Position numbers and translations under genes: made by a program. A DNA stretch of 39,975 nucleotides, from the NCBI GenBank assembly GCA_902537555.1, contig CACBBR010000010.1, positions 1 to 39,975 on the forward strand. The letters are read 5' to 3'. Origin of the DNA: an uncultured Pelagibacteraceae bacterium. GTDB lineage: Bacteria > Pseudomonadota > Alphaproteobacteria > Pelagibacterales > Pelagibacteraceae. Of this stretch, positions 7,477-15,006 are shown in pieces; within the stretch, counting starts at the first letter, position 1; each line of letters starts with the position of its first letter. The notes under the pieces are model-generated. The model worked only from the letters and a program-made list of their open reading frames with translations, was not told the DNA's origin and ran no database searches.

Positions 7477-8143
7477 TAAGTTTTTTCTTGGAGAGTTTAT
7501 TGGTAGTTGTTTCCTTGTAATGATTATTGTTGGCTCAGGAATAATGGCTGAAAATCTTACAGATGATACGGGTATTATGCTTTTAGCCAATACGATAGCA
7601 ACTGGCGCAGGACTTTTTGTGCTAATAACTGTTTTTAGTGATGTTTCAGGAGCACATTTTAATCCATTTGTAAGTCTAGCAATGTTTCTTACAAAAAAAT
7701 TAAAAGGAAATTTATTACCTTCATATATATCTGCACAAATTTTAGGTTGTTTGTTAGGTGTAGCACTCGCCAATTTCTTTTTTGAACATCAAATTTTTGA
7801 ATTATCAACAAAATCAAGGGACGGAGTACATATATTTACATCTGAAATTGTAGCAACATTTGGATTAATTCTCATAATTTTTGGATCTTTAAAGAAAGGA
7901 AGTGTGGTAGTTGCCTCATGTGTAGCCTTTTATATCACTGCTGGTTATTGGTTTACTTCGTCGACTTCATTTGCAAATCCTGCTGTAGCAATAGCGAGAA
8001 CATTTACAGAAAGTTTTACTGGAATTAATTATATGTATACTCCAGTTTATATATTGGCAGAAATTATCGGTGCACTTTTTGCTGTATTTGTGGCTAAAAA
8101 AATACTTTTCAATAACAGGACAAGAGATAAAACTATCTCGTAG
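7466..8143 (+). CDS. aqpS: MIP-family channel, AqpS-like arsenite efflux aquaglyceroporin
   Basis: 225 residues with six hydrophobic segments and two half-helices. The first NPA box is altered to NPF (66-68, in GAHFNPFVSLA) and the second is NPA (171-173, in SFANPAVAIART). The residue after the second NPA is Val, whereas water channels have Arg there, so the selectivity filter should be wide and uncharged. This pattern and the arsC neighbour match rhizobial AqpS, which lets arsenite leave the cell down its gradient. The ATG lies inside the last codons of arsC, showing tight coupling. Methylated arsenicals or other small neutral solutes are alternative substrates. Confidence 0.8.
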   Translation: MKYSKFFLGEFIGSCFLVMIIVGSGIMAENLTDDTGIMLLANTIATGAGLFVLITVFSDVSGAHFNPFVSLAMFLTKKLKGNLLPSYISAQILGCLLGVALANFFFEHQIFELSTKSRDGVHIFTSEIVATFGLILIIFGSLKKGSVVVASCVAFYITAGYWFTSSTSFANPAVAIARTFTESFTGINYMYTPVYILAEIIGALFAVFVAKKILFNNRTRDKTIS

Positions 8144-8253
8144 AAAAATTGAACCTATAAGATTTAAGGTCAATTTTCTAAATCAGTTTTTAAAAAATTT
8201 ATTGAAAATCAAAAATTAAAATAATAATGAAGAATATCTATAAGTTAAAACTA

Positions 8254-8973
8254 TTACAGGCTAGAAGGATTAATACTTTCAAACTCCAGCATGTTTTTAA
8301 AGGTACACATTTCAGGTTTTGTGAAAGTAATTTTTGGAAATTTTTTATTAAAATCAGAGGATAATTGTTTATTAAATTTAGTTAAATTTTTTATTTCAGT
8401 TTCGTTAAGTTGTCTCAAAATATAAGCTAATGTAATATGGAAAGTATATCTTTGATGATTTTCAAATTTAATTTTCAATAAATCACTTAGTTCATCTCTA
8501 CAATTTCTTAAAATTTTTTCGTCCTCCTCGGAAAAGGGTTCTAAAACAATGCTGTAGCCACCAAAAAATGTTTTTATTTTTAAATTGATTTCTTTTGGAA
8601 AATTATAGTTTTCAATTCTTTTATTTAATTGAATAGCTATATCTTTGTAATCCATATCAAGATCTATATCTGTTGGCCAATAATAAGTATTTTTTGTATT
8701 TAAATTACAACAGTCAAATAATGTCATATGAAAACTAGATGGAGGTAAATAGGAATAAGTTTTTTCAGGATTAAAATTTTCTAAATTTTTTTGAAAACCA
8801 ATAATTTGATCAGATAAATATGTATTAAGAGGAATATTACAAATTATTGTGCACCCTGGAAATGGTAAAGGTTTTCCTTTGTCGTCAAATTTATTTTCTG
8901 CACCTTTTAAAGTATACCCTCTAAGTTTACCTGCTAAAAATTGCTCTTGGTTATTAACTATATTTAAATCCAT
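8254..8973 (-). CDS. 2H phosphoesterase superfamily protein (DUF1868-like)
   Basis: 239 residues with two HxT motifs, FHMTLFD (His82, Thr84) and FHITLAY (His179, Thr181), spaced as in the two-lobed 2H fold. The N-terminal part (LRGYTLKGAENKFDDKGKPLPFPGCTIICN) resembles the DUF1868 group. Members of the superfamily cleave or join cyclic and 2'-phosphate esters of nucleotides and RNA; the substrate here is unknown. It is the last gene of the ugp cluster, 9 bases after the GDPD gene, so hydrolysis of a small phosphodiester for phosphate recovery is a reasonable inference. The 110 bases between it and aqpS, where the two genes converge, hold no feature I can identify. Confidence 0.72.
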   Translation of the reverse strand: MDLNIVNNQEQFLAGKLRGYTLKGAENKFDDKGKPLPFPGCTIICNIPLNTYLSDQIIGFQKNLENFNPEKTYSYLPPSSFHMTLFDCCNLNTKNTYYWPTDIDLDMDYKDIAIQLNKRIENYNFPKEINLKIKTFFGGYSIVLEPFSEEDEKILRNCRDELSDLLKIKFENHQRYTFHITLAYILRQLNETEIKNLTKFNKQLSSDFNKKFPKITFTKPEMCTFKNMLEFESINPSSL

Positions 8974-8982
8974 TAAAATAAA

Positions 8983-9906
8983 CTAAAACCAGTTTATATT
9001 TTCTTTATCACAAAGTTCTTTCAGCCTTAATGGATAGTCTGTGATGATACCATCTACACTATACTCAATCATTTTTAACATATCGTACTCTTCATTAACT
9101 GTCCAAACGTTCACTGGCAAATCTTCCTGATGAGAAATTTCTACTAGTTTTTTTGTAATATCTTTATGGTATGGATGCCAAGCCTTTCCACCTTGTGATT
9201 TTATAATTTTTGGTAACTCATATTTTTCAAAAAAAGGTAAGAAACTCATCCATGGAGATCTATTGTAAATTGTATTTTTAATTTTAATTCCTGTCTGTTG
9301 TTGAAAACTTAAATAAGCTCTTGAAATTTCAGGGTAATGATTTTTGATTTCTGTCAGTGTTCTCCAATCAAATGAAGAAATGATTATTTTATTTTGTAAA
9401 TTTGATTTATTTACTTCTTGCATAACAAGTTTTACCATTTCCTCTGGGGTTGGAGTTAAATTTTCCTCGTCAGGTGTAGATTTAATTTCTAAATTTATTA
9501 ATAAATTTTCAGATTTGTTTTTTGAAGATAATTCTAATAACTCAGAAAGTTTCGGTATCTTTTGATTTTCTAAAGTTTTTTGATTAACAAATCTTCTTCC
9601 ATATCTAGATAATTTATTTAAAGCCCCAACATCAAATTTTAAAAGCTCATCGTAACTTAAGTCAAATATTATTATATTTTCATCCGTTATCCAATTTCCC
9701 TCATTATCTTTTGTAAAACTTGGATCTAATCTAAAGTCATGTGTAATCACAGGAATAAGATCTTTGGAAATCAAAATATCTGTTTCGTATGCATTAATAT
9801 TGTTTTTAAATAAATATTTAAAACTTTCTAGAGTATTTTCAGGAAGATCTCCTCTAGCGCCTCTATGGCCGTAAATTTTAATATAATTTGGCTTTGATAA
9901 AATCAA
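8983..9906 (-). CDS. ugpQ: Glycerophosphodiester phosphodiesterase
   Basis: 307 residues, a cytoplasmic GDPD-family TIM barrel: no signal peptide is seen. It hydrolyses glycerophosphodiesters to glycerol-3-phosphate and an alcohol. Active-site residues are visible as His14-Arg15 (GHRGARGDLPENT), Glu23, Glu41/Asp43 (YETDILISKD) and His56 (THDFRLD); LINLEIKST and the C-terminal VNVWTVNEE and DGIITDYP are also typical. It begins 2 bases after the ugpC stop, so it is in the ugp operon and would act on diesters imported by Ugp. An insertion of about 30 residues with WITDENIIIFDLS is common in longer members. Confidence 0.92.
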   Translation of the reverse strand: MILSKPNYIKIYGHRGARGDLPENTLESFKYLFKNNINAYETDILISKDLIPVITHDFRLDPSFTKDNEGNWITDENIIIFDLSYDELLKFDVGALNKLSRYGRRFVNQKTLENQKIPKLSELLELSSKNKSENLLINLEIKSTPDEENLTPTPEEMVKLVMQEVNKSNLQNKIIISSFDWRTLTEIKNHYPEISRAYLSFQQQTGIKIKNTIYNRSPWMSFLPFFEKYELPKIIKSQGGKAWHPYHKDITKKLVEISHQEDLPVNVWTVNEEYDMLKMIEYSVDGIITDYPLRLKELCDKENINWF

Positions 9907-9908
9907 AA

Positions 9909-10961
9909 TTAATTTACTCGATTACCATTAGATTTATCAAAGACATAATAATTGTTATCATTTATGTTCAAAGATAATTTACTTCCTTTTTTAATAATTT
10001 GACTTCCAGGACATCTAAAACAAAAATCTTTTTTATTTTTTATTTCTCCATAAATCAAATTATCTGAACCTAATTGTTCTACCAGATCTACAGATAAATT
10101 TATTAAACCTTTATCAGTTTGCGACATATGCTCTGGTCTAATTCCTAATATAACTGGTCCATTAAAATCACTTGTAACATTATTAATTTCAAAACCTTCT
10201 GAAGTAAGAGTTTTATTTTTTAATTCTCCTTCAAGAAAATTCATCTGTGGCGAACCTATAAATCCTGCGACAAACATAGATTTAGGATTATTATAAATTT
10301 CTATCGGTGTTCCAAGCTGCTCAATAAGGCCATTATTTATTACTGCCAGTCTATCAGCTAAGGTCATAGCTTCTACTTGGTCATGAGTTACAAATATACT
10401 TGTCACTCCAACTTTTTGCTGAAGTTTTTTTATTTCAAGCCTCATTTGTATTCTTAGTTTTGCATCTAAATTAGATAATGGCTCATCAAATAAAAATATT
10501 TTAGGACTTCTTACAATAGCTCTTCCCATAGCAACTCTCTGCCTTTGACCTCCTGACAACATGGATGGTTTTCTTTGCAAGTATTCAGAAATTTGTAATA
10601 GCTTTGCTGCCTCATTAACTTTTTTTTCAATATCTTCTTTTGAAATACCTCTATTTTTTAATCCGTAAGCCAAATTGTTGTAAACATTCATGTGAGGATA
10701 GAGTGCATAATTCTGAAAAACCATCGCAACATCTCTCTCTGAAGGGTCAACTTTATTAATTAATATTCCATCAAGATTTATATTACCTTCAGTTATGTCT
10801 TCTAACCCAGCAATCATTCTTAAAAGAGTAGATTTTCCACATCCGCTCGGTCCAACAAAAACCATGAATTCACCATTTTCTACATTCATACTTGTCTCAT
10901 GAACAGCTTTAGTTCCGTTTGGATAGATTTTAGTAACTTTATTTAATTCTAAAAAACTCAT
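9909..10961 (-). CDS. ugpC: Glycerol-3-phosphate/glycerophosphodiester ABC transporter ATP-binding protein
   Basis: 350 residues of the MalK/UgpC class: nucleotide-binding domain (1-235) followed by an OB-fold regulatory domain. Walker A is GPSGCGKST, the Q-loop is in VFQNYALYPHM, the signature is LSGGQRQRVAMGRA, Walker B is IFLFDEP, and the switch motif is VTHDQ. The C-terminal part has the PQMNFLEG and LGIRPEHM segments of the TOBE region. It starts on the base following the stop of the preceding permease and drives import by the UgpA/UgpE membrane pair. Confidence 0.92.
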   Translation of the reverse strand: MSFLELNKVTKIYPNGTKAVHETSMNVENGEFMVFVGPSGCGKSTLLRMIAGLEDITEGNINLDGILINKVDPSERDVAMVFQNYALYPHMNVYNNLAYGLKNRGISKEDIEKKVNEAAKLLQISEYLQRKPSMLSGGQRQRVAMGRAIVRSPKIFLFDEPLSNLDAKLRIQMRLEIKKLQQKVGVTSIFVTHDQVEAMTLADRLAVINNGLIEQLGTPIEIYNNPKSMFVAGFIGSPQMNFLEGELKNKTLTSEGFEINNVTSDFNGPVILGIRPEHMSQTDKGLINLSVDLVEQLGSDNLIYGEIKNKKDFCFRCPGSQIIKKGSKLSLNINDNNYYVFDKSNGNRVN

Positions 10962-11813
10962 TTATTTCTCTGTTTGAATTAATCCTTTTATGAACCATTT
11001 TTGCAAAAATACTACCACTAAAACTGGGGGGATCATTGATAAAATAATATAAGCAAATCTCTCTGCTGTTCTTGGTAAAGCAACTCCCTCATAATTTTCA
11101 GTAAATATAATTTTCATTCCCATTACTACAGTCCAATATTCCTCACTCGTAGTCATTATTAACGGCCATAAATATTGACTATATCCGTATACAAACATGA
11201 ATATAAACATCGCTGCAATCATTGTTTTAGATAATGGAACTAAAAAATCTATAAAAAATCTCCAACTATTTGCACCATCTAATTTTGCTGATTCAAGTAA
11301 TTCATCAGGTATAGTTTTATAAAACTGTCTAAAAAAAAATGTAGCGGTGGCTGATGCAACCAATGGAAGAACAAGACCTGTGTATGAATTAGTTAAACCT
11401 AAATCTGATACAATCTTATAACTTGGAAAAATCCTAACCTCCAGAGGCACAAGTAAAGTAATAAAGATTAACCAAAAAATTGGTACAGCAAATTTGAATC
11501 TAAAATAAACTAAAGCATAAGCTGACATTGCTGAGATAATTACTTTAAGGGTTGCAATTCCCAAAGCCATTATAAAGCTATTTATAAACATTTTTGCAGC
11601 AGTCACTTCCTCTGACCAACCACCCTTCTCATTTAAAACTTCGTTATAATTTCTTGTTAATTGATCGCCAAGACCAAATTTCATTCCCTCTTTTAAAATA
11701 GTTACAGTATCGTGGGTAGAGCTAGCAAATGATAACCAAATCGGAATTACCATTAATAAAACACCTAGTATAAGTACAATGTGTGCTAAAATTTGTGATA
11801 ATTTAATTTTCAT
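10962..11813 (-). CDS. ugpE: UgpE-type permease, second (downstream) copy
   Basis: 283 residues, six predicted membrane segments, binding-protein-dependent transport inner membrane family. The EAA coupling motif is in ESAKLDGANSWRFFIDFLVPL. It is a close paralogue of the gene just upstream (11810-12631): the stretch from FFRQFYKTIPDELLESAKL through GYSQYLWP is almost identical, while the periplasmic loops differ. It contains about ten extra residues near the C-terminus (IIFTENYEGVALPRTAERF). The ATG overlaps the previous stop by 4 bases (ATGA). It may replace the other UgpE in alternative transporter assemblies or widen substrate range. Confidence 0.88.
   Translation of the reverse strand: MKIKLSQILAHIVLILGVLLMVIPIWLSFASSTHDTVTILKEGMKFGLGDQLTRNYNEVLNEKGGWSEEVTAAKMFINSFIMALGIATLKVIISAMSAYALVYFRFKFAVPIFWLIFITLLVPLEVRIFPSYKIVSDLGLTNSYTGLVLPLVASATATFFFRQFYKTIPDELLESAKLDGANSWRFFIDFLVPLSKTMIAAMFIFMFVYGYSQYLWPLIMTTSEEYWTVVMGMKIIFTENYEGVALPRTAERFAYIILSMIPPVLVVVFLQKWFIKGLIQTEK
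11281..11336. repeat. 56-base identical segment in ugpE copy 2
   Basis: This segment is identical base for base to 12099-12154 in the other ugpE copy. It encodes the conserved stretch FFRQFYKTIPDELLESAKL, including the start of the EAA loop. Flanking sequence is similar but carries scattered differences, many at third positions. Absence of synonymous change in this patch suggests recent gene conversion or strong constraint. Confidence 0.85.
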
Positions 11814-12631
11814 TTGTCTTGAAAGATCCCTTTAATAAAATATTTTTGTAATACAATTATAATTAATACTGGTGGTATCATTGACATGATAACAAATGCA
11901 AATTTGTTAACAATTGATCCAGACATCATCTTTAATCCCATGACAACAGTCCAATATTGTTCAGAAGAAGTTACTAATATCGGCCATAAATATTGATTAT
12001 AACCGAATACAAACATAAATATGAACATTGCAACAATCATTGTTTTTGACAATGGCACTAAAAAGTCAATAAAAAATCTCCAAGTATTTGCACCATCCAA
12101 TTTTGCTGATTCAAGTAATTCATCAGGTATAGTTTTATAAAACTGTCTAAAAAATAAAGTAGCTATAGCAGAAGCTGAAATTGGAATAATTAGTCCCCAA
12201 TATGAGTTTACTAAGTTAAGTGTAGACATAACAGAATAGGTAGGAAAAATTCTTAACTCCAGAGGGACTAGTATAGTAATAAAAATTATCCAAAATAATA
12301 ATGTTGCATATTTCACTCTAAAATAAACTAAGACATATGCAGTCATAAGAGATGAAATAACTGATAAAAACGCAACTCCAGTTGCCATTAAAAAACTATT
12401 TAAAAACATCTTTAATGCAGTAATTTCTTTAAAAAAACCACCTTCATATAATAAAACTTTTGTATAATTCTCTAAAAACTTATCTCCTAAAAAAAATTGA
12501 AGACCTTGGGTATTAATTATCGAAGCTGTATGAGTTGAGCTTGCAAAAATTAACCAAACAGGAATTATCATAATAAAAATGCCTATCAAAAGAATTAAAT
12601 GAGAAAAGTTTGATGAAAAATATCTAATCAT
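11810..12631 (-). CDS. ugpE: UgpE-type permease, first (upstream) copy
   Basis: 273 residues with the same architecture as its neighbour: N-terminal membrane helix, SSTH motif, large periplasmic loop with LENYTKVLLYEGG, then five further helices and the EAA loop ESAKLDGANTWRFFIDFLVPL. Ugp transporters normally have one UgpA and one UgpE. Here UgpE occurs twice in tandem inside the operon, between ugpA and ugpC. It begins 1 base after the ugpA stop. Both copies keep intact motifs, so neither looks like a pseudogene. Which copy pairs with UgpA cannot be decided from sequence alone. Confidence 0.88.
   Translation of the reverse strand: MIRYFSSNFSHLILLIGIFIMIIPVWLIFASSTHTASIINTQGLQFFLGDKFLENYTKVLLYEGGFFKEITALKMFLNSFLMATGVAFLSVISSLMTAYVLVYFRVKYATLLFWIIFITILVPLELRIFPTYSVMSTLNLVNSYWGLIIPISASAIATLFFRQFYKTIPDELLESAKLDGANTWRFFIDFLVPLSKTMIVAMFIFMFVFGYNQYLWPILVTSSEQYWTVVMGLKMMSGSIVNKFAFVIMSMIPPVLIIIVLQKYFIKGIFQDK
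12099..12154. repeat. 56-base identical segment in ugpE copy 1
   Basis: Partner of the segment at 11281-11336, in direct orientation about 818 bases away. A crossover between the two would delete one ugpE equivalent and leave a single hybrid gene, so the duplication should be unstable unless it is selected. Confidence 0.85.
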
Positions 12632-12632
12632 T

Positions 12633-13511
12633 TTAATTGTAATGTATTTTCCCTTCTATGTATCTAAATTGAAAAATTGTAATAACTAAAACAATCAACA
12701 TCATCATAATTGATTGAGCACCAGCACTTCCTAAGTCTAACCCCCTAAATCCGTCCATGTATGCTTTATAAACAAGAGTTCTTGTTTCACCTGAGGGTGC
12801 ACCAATTGTTGTAGTGTCAATTATTCCAAAAGTATCAAAAAAAGCATAAGTTATATTGATAATGATTAAAAAGAAAGTTGTGGGCATCAATAGAGGGAAA
12901 GTGATTGTCCAAAATCTTCTTAAACTACTTTTACAATCAATTATGGATGCTTCAATAACAGATTTTTGTATTGCTTGAAGACCGGCTAAGAAGAAAATAA
13001 AATTAGCACTTATTTGTTTCCATGATCCTGCTATTATTAAGTAGATATAAGAATCAAAAACACTTTCATACCAATTAAAACCCCATAAATCGTTAAATAG
13101 ATGATACAATAATCCAAATCTTTCACTAAAAAAATAATTTGCCATAACACCCACCACCGCTGGCGCAATAGCATAAGGCCAAATCAAAAGAGTTTTGTAG
13201 GCACTTTTTCCATGCATTACATTATTGGCTTGTACAGCAAGTAACAATCCAATGGCTCCTGTAACAAGTGTAATCACAAAGCTATAAATAATAGTAAACT
13301 TAAAAGCTATTAAATAAGCCGGGTCATCAAAAATAAATAAAAAATTATCAAACCATACAAATTGTCTTCCAAATCCAAATGCATCTTGCATGGTAAATGC
13401 ATCTCTAAAAGTTTGTATTATTGGCCAATATAAAAATATTAATAAAATACCTAGCTGTGGTGCTAAAAAAAAATACTGTGAATAGTTTGATTTAAACTGA
13501 ACTTTTTTCAT
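12633..13511 (-). CDS. ugpA: Glycerol-3-phosphate/glycerophosphodiester ABC transporter permease
   Basis: 292 residues with six membrane segments. The N-terminal helix LGILLIFLYWPIIQTF and the segment LLIWPYAIAPAVVGVM are typical of UgpA. The EAA coupling loop is IEASIIDCKSSLRRFWTITFPLLMP. It forms the inner-membrane channel with a UgpE partner. The ATG lies 8 bases after a strong hairpin that separates it from ugpB, and no clear Shine-Dalgarno sequence is seen on the sense strand, so expression is probably lower than that of the binding protein. Confidence 0.92.
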   Translation of the reverse strand: MKKVQFKSNYSQYFFLAPQLGILLIFLYWPIIQTFRDAFTMQDAFGFGRQFVWFDNFLFIFDDPAYLIAFKFTIIYSFVITLVTGAIGLLLAVQANNVMHGKSAYKTLLIWPYAIAPAVVGVMANYFFSERFGLLYHLFNDLWGFNWYESVFDSYIYLIIAGSWKQISANFIFFLAGLQAIQKSVIEASIIDCKSSLRRFWTITFPLLMPTTFFLIIINITYAFFDTFGIIDTTTIGAPSGETRTLVYKAYMDGFRGLDLGSAGAQSIMMMLIVLVITIFQFRYIEGKIHYN

Positions 13512-13519
13512 AAAATAAA

Positions 13520-13545
13520 TAGGAGGGTATATTAATACCCTCCTA
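13520..13545 (-). terminator. Intercistronic hairpin between ugpB and ugpA
   Basis: On the minus strand an 11-base perfect stem (TAGGAGGGTAT with ATACCCTCCTA) encloses a 4-base loop and is followed by an ATTTATTTT stretch before the ugpA ATG. This looks like a leaky terminator or 3'-protecting stem after ugpB, which would give more binding protein than permease. A true terminator would need a stronger U tract, so partial read-through is expected. Confidence 0.7.
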
Positions 13546-13559
13546 ATTTATATTATTTT

Positions 13560-14867
13560 TTAAAGAGTCTTAGCAAATTGTTTTAACAATTTAGCTGCAC
13601 CCTTATCCATGTTCTTTAATCCTTTTTCGATTGATATTTTGCCATTTAACATTGGCTCAACATTTTCGTAAATTACTTCACGAATTTGAGGCCAGTTACC
13701 AGCTCTATATCCACCAGGAATAGTTGAACCTTCTAAGCTTAATTGTTCACCAACAGCTTTGTGATATGGAGAAGCTCTATAAAAGTTTATAGTTTCAGCT
13801 AATTCTATACCACCTTTAGTTACAGCAGAATAACCTGTCATGTTGTGATAGTATAAATCCATTTCAGGAGAACCCATAAATTCTATGAATTTAGCAAGTC
13901 CTTTATACTCTTCTTCTGTATGACCATTTAAGATCCAGTTTGCTGCGCCACCAATAAATGTTGGATACTCTTTGCCACCAGTTACTGAATCCCAATAAGG
14001 AATATGATTAACTGTAAAATTTGGAACAACACCTTTCATTCCACCAAATGATGCAGCAGATCCAAACCAAAAAGCAGCCTCACCTGCTATAAATGGTGCT
14101 TGATTATCTCCCCATGCTCTTCCTTTATAACCGTAGAGACCTTTTTCGTACCATTCTTTTACTTTTTTCCAATGATAAACAAATGCATCTGTTTCAGCAA
14201 ATAAAGTTTTTGTCGGAACAGCATCGTAACCATTGTTTCCATCTGTCATAAGTAGATTATGTCTTGAAAAGAAATTTTCTGTCCAGATCCATGGAAAGTG
14301 ACTTTGAACTAAAGGAATATATCCAGCAGCTTTAATTTTTGGAGCCATAGCCTCAAATTCTTCATAAGTTTTTGGAACTGATTCTATTCCTACTTCTTTC
14401 AATATGTCCATATTTGCATACATTAAGCAAGTTGAACTATTAAAAGGAACACCTATCATTTTTCCGTCAGAGTCAGCATAGAAGTTTTTAATTCCAGGAA
14501 TATAATTATCTGCATCTACTTTAATTCCATATTTCTCAGCCATATCTTCAAAACCAATAACAACGCCATTTTTAACTTGGGCTACCATAATTGCAGCACC
14601 AGCATCGTAAACCTGTGAATAATGTGGTTGGTCTCCCGCTCTAAATGCAGCTATAGTTGCCGCCATGTTATCTTCATAACTTCCTTTACCTGTAGGAATG
14701 ACGGTGTATTCATCTTGTGAAGCATTAAATCTATTTGCAATTTCAATAATTACATCACCAAGAAATCCACTATTTCCATACCACCAATGAATTTCTGTTT
14801 TTGAATAACTGTGTGATGTAAAAGAGAAAGTAAATAGAATTGTTAAAACACTCAATATTTTTTTCAT
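13560..14867 (-). CDS. ugpB: Glycerol-3-phosphate/glycerophosphodiester ABC transporter binding protein
   Basis: 435 residues, family 1 extracellular solute-binding protein. The signal peptide covers about 1-22 (hydrophobic core LSVLTILFTFSFTSHS, cleavage after SYS). TEIHWWYGNSGFLGD, FNASQDEYTVIP, GVPFNSSTCLMYANMD and PTFIGGAANWIL agree with UgpB. It binds sn-glycerol-3-phosphate or diesters such as glycerophosphocholine in the periplasm; the GDPD gene in the operon favours diesters. The start is preceded by AAAGAGG. It leads the operon ugpB-A-E-E-C-Q plus the 2H gene and is divergent from glpD. A weak 11-base-spaced repeat upstream may be a PhoB site. Confidence 0.92.
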   Translation of the reverse strand: MKKILSVLTILFTFSFTSHSYSKTEIHWWYGNSGFLGDVIIEIANRFNASQDEYTVIPTGKGSYEDNMAATIAAFRAGDQPHYSQVYDAGAAIMVAQVKNGVVIGFEDMAEKYGIKVDADNYIPGIKNFYADSDGKMIGVPFNSSTCLMYANMDILKEVGIESVPKTYEEFEAMAPKIKAAGYIPLVQSHFPWIWTENFFSRHNLLMTDGNNGYDAVPTKTLFAETDAFVYHWKKVKEWYEKGLYGYKGRAWGDNQAPFIAGEAAFWFGSAASFGGMKGVVPNFTVNHIPYWDSVTGGKEYPTFIGGAANWILNGHTEEEYKGLAKFIEFMGSPEMDLYYHNMTGYSAVTKGGIELAETINFYRASPYHKAVGEQLSLEGSTIPGGYRAGNWPQIREVIYENVEPMLNGKISIEKGLKNMDKGAAKLLKQFAKTL

Positions 14868-14909
14868 TTTACCTCTTTTGTTAATTTATGATTTTTTAAT
14901 GATAAATTA

Positions 14910-14931
14910 TTTATGTTAAAGTATCGTTAAA
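14910..14931. promoter_or_regulatory. Candidate PhoB-type direct repeat between ugpB and glpD
   Basis: On the minus strand two copies of TTTAAC are spaced exactly 11 bases apart, the spacing of PhoB half-sites, and sit 43 bases before ugpB. The half-sites differ from the CTGTAAT form seen before pstS, so this is a weak call that rests on spacing and gene function. A TATAAT at 14957-14962 could serve glpD in the other direction. The rest of the 139-base spacer is AT-rich with nothing else recognisable. Confidence 0.35.
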
Positions 14932-15006
14932 TTTTGATTACTTAAATGTAAAAATATATAATATTTCTAAAAGAGGTTGTATATTTTAAAACAAATCATA
15001 ATTTAA

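Noticed and set aside
8247..8253. CTGTAAT-like half-site on the minus strand just after the 2H gene.
   Set aside because: Single half-site without an 11-base partner and placed downstream of the gene, pointing into the end of aqpS.
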